DNA of 64,000 nt from Schistosoma mansoni. Lineage: Eukaryota > Platyhelminthes > Trematoda > Strigeidida > Schistosomatidae. Shown here one piece after another: positions 55,933-64,000 of the stretch; the first letter of the stretch is position 1; every line of letters starts with the position of its first letter. The notes beneath the pieces were generated by a model. That model saw only the letters and a program-made list of their open reading frames with translations. It did no database searches and was not told the DNA's origin. The translations under genes were made by a program, and so were the position numbers. The DNA lies in contig NC_031495.1 of the NCBI RefSeq assembly GCF_000237925.1, positions 9,711,852 through 9,775,851 on the forward strand. The letters are read 5' to 3'.

Positions 55933-57044
55933 CCTTTTATTACCTTTTATGAATGGCAAGTATGAAATCAGTATATAAAATGACTGGTTGCTGGATTATT
56001 TCTTGTTGGAAGGTTTAGAATCTATATCTGCAGTATGGATTTATTAATTCATTTGTCCACCTAGGAATGTTGAGTTTTTGAATACTATTTCATGCTGTTT
56101 ACCTCAGGGTTTCACTTGTTATTTTTCTAATAATATCAGCGATATCGATAGGACTATAATTTATGAACGATGTTTGAGCAACGCTAAAATGACCTTAGAA
56201 TGTCCACCTACTTACTTGGATTAAATGACGGTTATATATTAGTGTAAGGAATTAGGATTAAGATTTACATTTGAACATTAGGGCTATTAACTAGATTTGA
56301 TGTTTTCATTACAAACTGACATAAGCTTTAATGCCGAAAACGGTATTTAGCCAAATGAGTAGATGGATTTCGTGCTAATGTCCAAGATTTTCTATCTTAA
56401 ATCTTATTGGTTCATCCATAAATTATAGTCTGGCCACTGGGTCCGATGGATATTTTCATTTTGCAAATGACATTTTGCCATCTTAACAACAACATCATCA
56501 CCAAAATTGAGTTGTATTTAATAAAAGAAGTTATTTGTGTAGAGTGATTTATCTGTTAACTCCTGGAGATGAATTTACACTGTCTTGAGACAGACATTTA
56601 CAAAAAATGTTTTTGACAATCATTTTTCCTGGAATAAACAAACACTGGCCATCTTTGATATAGAGCTAATTAAAAATGTGAACTTTGCTATCCTGCCCTA
56701 TTGTTGTTTCCAGGCTAACGGCCTATATTGTCAACAAGAACTATCTCTTAACAGTCATTCATGGTATCTTCTGATAAACTATTTTTCAAGATCTCCACCT
56801 TTTTGATCTTTAAATTCCTCGTCAGTTATTCGTAAACCGGAGAAAAGTTTTCACCAATGTTTCAAATGTAAATTATTAATTTGATAAAACTTCATATGAC
56901 AAGTATGCAAACAATTTTAGATGGATAAATTTAGTCAATAATTATTTTGATGTTACATTTACAACAAAACGATTATCTATTTTTAAAATTGTGATACTTA
57001 ACAGTAAGGAATAAGATCAAAACATTCTATAAAGCAGTGACCAG

Positions 57045-57372
57045 TGGAATTCAACCAAGTCTGTTGTAGAGATATCAACTCACTGAAGACAGCTGGTGAA
57101 CGGTTGCTCAAACATCGTGGATTGGTTGAAGTTAGACATTAACACCGTTGGATGCTGACTCAGTGGTCTAGTGGTTAAGTGCTCGAGCGCGAGACTGGTA
57201 GGTCCTGGGTTCGTATCTCGCGAGTGCGGGATCGTGGATGTGCACTGCTGAGGTGTCCCATAATGGGATGAAACGGCCGTCCAGTGCTTCCAGGTTTTCG
57301 ATGGTGGTCTAGCTTCAATTGACTCATGATTTCAACTATGAAAATACTGAAACCCCCATAAAACCCCTTCTG
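57045..57372 (+). mobile_element. Hammerhead retroposon, plus-strand unit without inversion
   Basis: The head-proximal segment (57045-57150), tRNA-like head with A box TGGTCTAGTGG and B-box-like GGTTCGTATCT (57160-57230), hammerhead and tail ending AAAACCCCTTCTGAT lie in the same order as in the 26-kb copy. The target-site duplication is unclear. Confidence 0.88.
57242..57287 (+). ncRNA. Hammerhead ribozyme with one core change
   Basis: Stem I (GCACTG/CAGTGC), stem II and stem III are intact, but the core is CTGAGGT, replacing the last conserved A of CUGANGA. Predicted inactive or very slow. Confidence 0.78.
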
Positions 57373-57534
57373 ATTCCATAAATTGTCGCATATCACTACA
57401 TATGTGTAGTTAACAATGATGTATTACACATTCAACGTTACACTGAATGTGGAAAATTACAGAGATGAAAATATTTGTATGGTTTTTTTGACTAAATTTA
57501 AAAAACGATAATGGTTTTTGATACGTCTTGTCAA

Positions 57535-57695
57535 TTGTACGCTATATTCGGATCCTAAGCTAGTTTCGTAACCCCCGAGTTAGAACTATACAGCGACTTG
57601 AAGACGGGAAAAAAGGCACAAAATATGTGGGAAGCACTTTACTCCAAGGTTCAATCCTGTACAGAAAATCATGGGTATTTATAGATGTTAGCGTA
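57535..57695 (+). repeat. Segment shared with the 3' UTR of the RTE copy at 24.2-24.8 kb
   Basis: CTATATTCGGATCCTAAGCT, TAGTTTCGTAAC and GGCACAAAATATGTGGGAAG all occur, inverted, at 24490-24635. The copy here has no adjacent LINE coding sequence. The following 57696-58030 has an unusual GC-rich patch (57805-57865) and no recognised gene. Confidence 0.75.
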
Positions 57696-58494
57696 TGTTA
57701 AATCAACATCATATTTCAGCAAATCCATTAACAACATATTATGCTACCGACCAATAGTAGCACGCCACGTTGGAACTCTAGAATGTTCCATTGTATTCTG
57801 ATTGGCTGGGGCTCTTCGGCTCCTTTTTGGGCCTCTGGAGGCTCCGTCGAAGTTCTCCGGAAGCCAATTCAACAGTTTTTTTATTGGCAAGACAATATTG
57901 GGTTCTTTAAGATCCTTTACATTTTAATGCATGTAACTGATTTCATATCTCACATCTTTAGTTCTTCTAAATATATTAAGGGGTTAACCTCTATAAATCA
58001 CTCAGTTAAGTTACATCCACTTGCTTACTAATGAATTGTTTTAAGATATATTTTCGAAAATCTAACAGAAAGTTGTGACTGGTAGTATCCAGCCATGTCA
58101 GAATTAAAAAGTGCTATCACCAATGTTACTTAACTATCGTCTCTTAATATCGAGAACTGGTTAAAGTAAGAAACTTTGGTAATTGGATACCAACTCAGTT
58201 GTATAAAGGCTATGCACTTGCTAATATACTTGACTGCCCTGATTTTAATCCTTAGGAGGATCTATTTACTCCAATGAGGGTATGAGCATAAAAACAAGTA
58301 TCAAAAGACGCTACTATAAAGATGGTATCTCAGTGAATGTGATTTACACAAGAGCATATACCAAATGGATGCAAATTAAAAATAATTAGCAGTTCATTCC
58401 AAAATAATTTAATTGGATACTGAGTACAACCACGTCTGATATAAAATGTAACTAATTGTCTTTAAAGTGTGATTTGATATAAAACAAAATTATG

Positions 58495-58900
58495 GGGATT
58501 TATGGAGATTGTAGTATTTTCAAAATTGAATTCACTAGCCATTCTAGGCCAGAACACCACCAACTTTAAAAATACTGCAATCTCCACAAATCCCCATCCC
58601 GATAATAGTTATGTGCTCATTAGCGACTAGCTTCAAGATGTATTTCCTGGAGTTCTAGTGAGAAGCCGTAACCAGTGGAATCTACCTCAGAAGACGGATG
58701 AGGGGTTGCACAAGATCATGGATCGATGGAATTTAGACAGTAACACCGTTGGATGTCGACTCAGTGGTCTAGAGGTTAGGGGTTCACGCGCGAGACCCAA
58801 CGTCCAAGGTTCTAGTCCTACGTACGGGATCGTGAATCCGCAAGGTTTTTAATATTGGTCTATTTTAGATTGACTCGTGAATTCAACTTTGAAAATAAAG
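58495..58900 (+). mobile_element. Diverged hammerhead-family retroposon lacking the ribozyme, with inverted 5' tail
   Basis: 58495-58521 and 58565-58591 are 27-bp inverted repeats of the family tail (GGGGATTTRTGGAG and its complement). The downstream tail runs on into a head-proximal segment (58610-58745) and tRNA-like head (A box TGGTCTAGAGG). It then jumps from GATCGTG straight to the distal tail, so the hammerhead is deleted. Confidence 0.75.
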
Positions 58901-59921
58901 CAATTATTTGTTTTTAAATAAACTACTTGGATAAAATTCATATTTAACACAATAAATGTTAACTCAACATGCAACATTTCAAGTTATATTTTTATCTGCC
59001 TCATTGAAATAAACTTGAAATACGTAAATTGTTATAAGGAAGGTGTGTTTAGACAAGAAATTATTACATTTTCAGAAAAGAGGAAATATCATTAGTCCAA
59101 ACTCATTTCAGAGCAAACCAGTTCTCAGGTGATCTCTAGTTTACAAAACCAAGTACCAAAGGTTAATTTTGTGAGAATTTACATTATTATTATAACCTTA
59201 ATTATCTAGTCATATCATTCTATGTATAGAGAACAAAGAGATACTGTTATTCACTTATTATGAGGCGAGAGTATAGCATAGGGACTAGCTTGATCGTTTT
59301 TTAACATTACTGCATGGTTTTAAAGCTAATAATGAACAAAGAGCCTAAATAAATCAAAAGTATTTCGTAACTCAGACAATGAAAACTGTAAATGTTTTAT
59401 GGCCCTAGAAAGTAAATCAATAAACATGTGCATCAAAGCAATTGACGAAAGTCTTCATGAAATTGATGTTGACAATAATCTATCGCTACCTAGTTTCGAG
59501 GGTTTCAAATTATACATCATTTTATGACACGTGTCTTTTATCGATTTCTCTTGATTATTGTTATTACTTGTGACAGAAAAATAAACTATTCACATGATTA
59601 GTCATGGTGATAGGTAATTATAGATTGAAATATAATTTGTCATTATGATTATAATGATAAAGTTTTCGGATAATGTATCATCTATTATTGTTGTTGTCAT
59701 TGTCGGCGCCTTTCGATGAAAATTTTAATCAGTTCACAAGTCAAAGATGCACATATGCCAACAAGAGACTGATCAATTGCAGCCCTAAATAACAATAAGA
59801 TACAAGTAAACAACACCAAGTGAATTTAGTTCACAAGTCAGCTTGTTTAGTGTAAATTGAAACTTTCATCGCTAACATAATAAATAAATGTACAAATATC
59901 TTCATTAACTGTAATACAGCA

Positions 59922-60028
59922 TTAAATAGGAATAATATATTTGTCAGATTGTCAGATTGCCAGGCGAAACGTTGGATTTACTTCAAATTCATTCGCCGAG
60001 ATTTTACAAATATATTATTCCTATTTAA
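59922..60028. repeat. Foldback element with perfect 23-bp arms
   Basis: 59922-59944 and 60006-60028 are exact reverse complements around a 61-base interior with GGCGAAACGTTGGATTTA. A short open frame over it (59941-60138) is not a gene. Confidence 0.9.
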
Positions 60029-60144
60029 TATTTTACATCAACTCGGCTCTCAAATACTGTGAAACTATTCGCTCTAATTTAGACGAAAGTTCTTATGTAA
60101 TACAGTGTTTTCAAGGTTACAGTTTTTTCACCACTTGATACCGA

Positions 60145-60255
60145 ATAAGGGGTCGTGGATGTATACTGCGCAAAAGTTCAATACTAGGACGAAACAGCTA
60201 TTCAGTGCTTTAGGTTTTTAATGATGGTCTAACTTAGATCGGTTCATGATATTAG
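60145..60255 (+). mobile_element. Strongly decayed hammerhead retroposon fragment
   Basis: GGTCGTGGATG, ACTAGGACGAAACAGC, TTCAGTGCTTTAGGTTTTTA and GATGGTCTA follow the order of the family's hammerhead and tail. The CUGANGA box is no longer recognisable. Confidence 0.65.
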
Positions 60256-60693
60256 CGAAATATCTGTAGGCTTTTAAAAAACTGTCTACCTGTTAGAAAA
60301 CAGAGAGGGGACAGCAAACGCTAGGAACAATTGTGAATGCACAAATGTATCAAATTTATAATTTACTTAACAGTGCGAAAATTCCCTCTTTTTATGGATG
60401 CAAAACAAAAAATAACTAACCATTGTAAGTATTGGTTAATAATTAAGCTAAACAGTTATCCATAAATCACTAATCAATAAGATGTGACTAGTTCAAGTCT
60501 ATCAACTGTCTGTTAACAAGTAAAATCCTAGTAACTGACTACCATTTGACTGGACAAAAGTCTGATCAAATGCTGAATTGTCGATCAACGGTTAACTAAT
60601 AAGTTATTAATGATTTATACGAATATTCGTCAAGATTAGAATGAATAGTTTGACAAAAATTGGGCGCCAAGAATAGAGAAGACATCCTATGTG

Positions 60694-60870
60694 AAAATTA
60701 TATTTGAAATGAACTCAGAGATTGAAATTTAAATAATTCCAACGTTTTGTCCAGAAAACTTGTCTGGACTTGTTGGTTGTTAACCTAAAGAAGTCCAGAC
60801 ACGTTTGCTGAACGAAACGTTGGGATTTATTATATTTCAGTCGCTGAGATTATTCCAAATATAATTTTTA
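60694..60870. repeat. Foldback element with long imperfect arms
   Basis: Outer arms (about 60694-60759 and 60793-60869) pair imperfectly: AAATTATATTTG with CAAATATAATTT, CTCAG with CTGAG, CCAACGTTT with GAAACGTTGG, GTCTGGAC with GTCCAGAC. The motif CGAAACGTTGGGATTTA and the following TTTCAG-CGCTGAGATT resemble the 59.9-kb foldback, indicating one MITE-like family. Confidence 0.75.
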
Positions 60871-61264
60871 TATATAATGTATTAATGATTTAAATCAAAT
60901 AACTAATTCGTTTCATGATTTCAGGTGAATAGCCATTGGGACTTCGAAAAACTGAACTCTGTTCGACTGCCAAATAAATGATGAGTATACTTAGAGACAG
61001 TTCGTTCTGATCAACGTTATATGTGTGAAACAATGAACTTAAAAATTAACAATATTCGTAGGTTGTTAGTATCTAATTATAGAGGCTTCAGAAACATTGT
61101 TTGCGCATAGTGGAACTACCGAATGAGCATTTTGAAGTTAGACAAAGTGTACATGACAAATCGTTTGGTTAGGTAGTGAATCTTCATCAACTGAGGTAGT
61201 CGAAATATGTATCATTTATGTGCAACCATACCCTACTTCAAAGTTCAGTGTTTGTTGGTCTAAG

Positions 61265-61625
61265 GTTGGAATAAAGGTAGGTGCGGCTGAACCGCGGGAG
61301 ATGAAATTGATCCATGGAGCCATGTGCCATATTGGGTAAGGTTCACGCGATTATCGTGACCAGTCGTTAGATGTTTTAGATAACATGGTTCAGAATCAAT
61401 CACAATGACACAGATACATTCCCTTCGTGTCTACCCTTGATCCTTGAATTTTAAAGTTACCTTATAAGTAAAGGAATTCACTCATTTTTTTACGAACCAT
61501 TTTGTCTATCTCTAGTTTTTTCTATTGACACCGGTACTAATTCTGCTACCCTTAATAATTTCAATCAGCTGTTTTATATTATGGCAACTTGGACTAATAC
61601 AGATATATACCAGGTTCTACACTAC
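61265..61625 (+). mobile_element. 3' UTR fragment of the second LINE family
   Basis: ATTATCGTGACCAGT and AACATGGTTCAG are the reverse complement of blocks near 47750-47815, and the end GGCAACTTGGAC...CCAGGTTCTAC matches the inverted end at 47484-47530. No coding part. Confidence 0.6.
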
Positions 61626-62335
61626 TTATTACTGGCTTACTAACTAAACCGTTATCCAGAGAAGCAACTATGTATTTAAAAGTAAACAATTTAGAGATAA
61701 ATCTTTAGTTCTAATAAGAGTCTGTGATTTCTTAAACCATTTTAAGAGTGAATTAGTTACTTACGTAACAGTGAATGAATTACACTACATCACAAATTAG
61801 TTACTGTAAAGATTAATATTCACTATAACCTGATTGGTTTGTACCGAACAAACTTACTGAAAAATCTTAAGTTCATGAGCTCAATCTCTTTTAAGATCGT
61901 GTGCGTACACGTGTATATTTGAAAAGGGATGTAATCTCAAACATGGGCTGAACAAATACCTAGATGGCAAAACAAATGAGCTGTAGTAGTTAAATACAAT
62001 CATAGGATAGACAAACATCCTCCCCCATTGATCAATATTTGGTTAAGACAGCCTATAGGATTATTATCAAGTTGACCTCAGTAGTATTGTCTGAAAGTGT
62101 TCAAGGACGTATACTAAGGTTTCCTGAAGCACTGGCTATACGACAACATTCTGATATGGGGAATAAATGAGATACTAAATTTTGGCAATAAAATTATTTT
62201 CTGCCATTTTTGTGTAGTTTTCCTCCTTTCTCTCTAGATACAATTTAGGTGTTGTATTGAAAAAAAATATTGAAATTTTTTGAAAATTATTCATTTGCTT
62301 TTATTCTTGTATAAGAAAGTGGTTGTATTGTGTGA

Positions 62336-62535
62336 NNNNNNNNNNNNNNNNNNNNNNNNNNNNNNNNNNNNNNNNNNNNNNNNNNNNNNNNNNNNNNNNN
62401 NNNNNNNNNNNNNNNNNNNNNNNNNNNNNNNNNNNNNNNNNNNNNNNNNNNNNNNNNNNNNNNNNNNNNNNNNNNNNNNNNNNNNNNNNNNNNNNNNNNN
62501 NNNNNNNNNNNNNNNNNNNNNNNNNNNNNNNNNNN
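62336..62535. other. Assembly gap (200 N)
   Basis: Exactly 200 N, probably a placeholder length. It falls directly at the outer edge of a palindromic retroposon, which may explain why the assembly broke here. Confidence 1.
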
Positions 62536-62760
62536 CGTCAGCTGGCTGCGCCTGTATCTCAGAGTTGATGTTCACTCTGGGACGCGAACCCAGTGAATCA
62601 ATGGTCAAGTGGATAACGTGATGGCGTTTGAAGCGAAAGGTACTGGGTTCGAGTCTCAGAGTGAACATCAACTGTGAGATGCAGGTACATCCAGCTGACG
62701 AGTCCAAATAGGATGAAACGCGCGTCCTGGATTCTAGTGCTAGCCACTATCCATCTTTGC
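62536..62760 (+). mobile_element. Sm-alpha-like SINE with hammerhead, preceded by an inverted partial copy
   Basis: Plus-strand unit: A-box-like TGGTCAAGTGG (62604-62614), B box GGTTCGAGTCT (62646-62656), then a hammerhead (62689-62732). 62536-62594 is the reverse complement of 62642-62700 with about seven mismatches, so an inverted copy of the B-box-to-hammerhead part precedes it and runs into the gap. Confidence 0.88.
62689..62732 (+). ncRNA. Hammerhead ribozyme, Sm-alpha type, core intact
   Basis: Stem I ATCCAG/CTGGAT, core CTGACGA, stem II GTCC/GGAT with a G-U closing pair, GAAA, minimal stem III with GCGC, and the GTC cleavage site. It closely resembles the hammerhead of the Schistosoma Sm-alpha repeat. 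Predicted active if transcribed. Confidence 0.88.
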
Positions 62761-64000
62761 TTACCAATTATAACCGTAGTTTATAGATTGGTCAAAAGTT
62801 AGTGTTTAACAGAATAATGCAGGCATATACCTAGATATTATTAATTTACAGATTACGAATTAAGTGACAATGTCCTAAAAATAGCTTTCATTATTTGTTA
62901 TCTCTTCTTCATTCTTCTATTTAAAATAGCTACACACACATATTTTGAAAATTTGTTTTTATGTGACTTATTAATAATACAGTAATAAAAATGAATAGTG
63001 AAATCTTATTTTCTTATTTCTGGTGTACAATGTTCAATAGTTTAATTTATGTATAACAAATGTACATATGTCAATCGAACTGTACTTAAACCTTCACTGA
63101 CGAAATTTTATTACATTCGATTTTCAAGTTAGAAATAAATTAATTCTTAATTTTAAGCAAACTATTCTATTCCTGCAATAAGCCAAGTAAACTAAAAGTC
63201 TCCGTATAGTGATATCGTGAATTTTAATGGTATATGAAATTCCTTAATATTGGTTTATATTATTGTTAGGGAACATTGTAATATGATGAAAAAAGTGAAG
63301 AGACGATTAAAGTAACGGTAAGATGGAGCGATAAATAGGGATTTAGTCATGATGATAATGGACCGGGCAATAACGGAAGAGAATACATTATTAGATACTA
63401 GTAAAAGTGCTATAGTTTTTTTCTGAGAGTATGACATTTATCACTAATGATGCTGGTTGATGGTCTTGCTGTATGATATCGACTGCAAGACTTAAATATC
63501 TGTTATTATGCCATATAGAGTGTTATTAGTTTATACTACTTATGCATTCCATACTAGGTATAAAATAGTTATCCAAAGGATCATAGTTTCCAACAGTTAC
63601 TTACTAAAAGATGCTAGAGAATGAGAAAAAATTGTCTACAAAATGATCTTTTGAGTCCAGTATTAACATTAGTGTGTTATGTTAAGTAACAGAGATTGAG
63701 AAATTCATATGTTATGATAATAAATCGAGATTATGATATATGTACTATTATTAAAGACATGCGCTCAAAGTTATTTATTAAATTGACCTGGCGCTACTGT
63801 TTGTTAACAGACCTTTCGATAGGAACTTAAGGTGGGTGAAACCCACTGTAATCTCTACAGGTGTATCATTTCTTTCAGTGCTGAAGATATGTTTTCTTCA
63901 CACCATTAAAAAAAAGAAATTTTTATCATCACTCATACTACTAATCACATATGCTACCAAAACACTATTTTTATGCTTGAATTCATAATATATAATGATA
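62761..64000. other. AT-rich sequence without recognised features
   Basis: Short open frames only. No further kinase exon, repeat family or RNA gene was recognised. Confidence 0.4.

Noticed and set aside
57160-57235. tRNA gene candidate
   Set aside because: A and B boxes are present but no acceptor-stem pairing or anticodon arm is formed; it is the head of a retroposon.
62280-62707. Open frames of 81-138 codons on both strands
   Set aside because: They run through the N gap, and their similar ends (SAGC-CIS-LMFTL) are the two arms of a palindrome.

Overview
The window looks like AT-rich nuclear DNA of a blood fluke (Schistosoma or a close schistosomatid). The evidence is short exons (50 to 390 nt) split by introns of 0.4 to 5 kb, RTE- and CR1-clade LINEs of the schistosome type, and tRNA-headed retroposons carrying hammerhead ribozymes, one of them Sm-alpha-like. 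There are no bacterial-style operons or CRISPR arrays, and no tRNA or rRNA gene outside repeats.

Three host genes can be read, all on the + strand. (1) Folylpolyglutamate synthase (FPGS) runs from about 8.5 to 37.0 kb in 13 phase-consistent exons (474 codons from the first ATG). Its introns hold a full-length RTE LINE, a 532-bp deletion-derived retroposon, two hammerhead retroposon insertions and a recent 260-bp repeat pair. (2) ARPC5 (p16-Arc subunit of the Arp2/3 complex) lies at 45.63-46.97 kb, complete in two exons, 151 codons. (3) The first coding exon of a MARK/PAR-1-family kinase lies at 55.27-55.58 kb. The rest of that gene is not visible; its first intron (or what follows) is crowded with hammerhead retroposons and foldback repeats.

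Layout: 0-8.5 kb is a graveyard of a Ty3/Gypsy-like fossil, a CR1 fragment and a 61-bp-arm foldback, with long stretches where nothing was recognised. 8.5-37 kb is FPGS. 37-45.6 kb is intergenic, with an RTE 3' end, a CR1 copy and a LINE 3' UTR. 45.6-47.1 kb is ARPC5. 47.4-52.6 kb is a minus-strand LINE abutting a plus-strand RTE copy, then a short RTE 3' end. 52.6-55.3 kb is AT-rich upstream DNA of the kinase. 55.6-62.8 kb is a hammerhead-retroposon cluster with a 200-N gap at 62336-62535.

The most unusual signal is a small retroposon family: tRNA-like head, type I hammerhead and an AT-rich tail. In this window it repeatedly inserted as inverted (snap-back) composites. Three have 12-15-bp flanking duplications and end at almost the same internal point of the tail, and two loci carry a tail-to-head junction as expected from a tandem or circular template. 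This combines features known from Penelope-like elements and retrozymes with a tRNA-derived head. The interpretation is inference; the repeats, duplications and ribozyme cores are directly visible.
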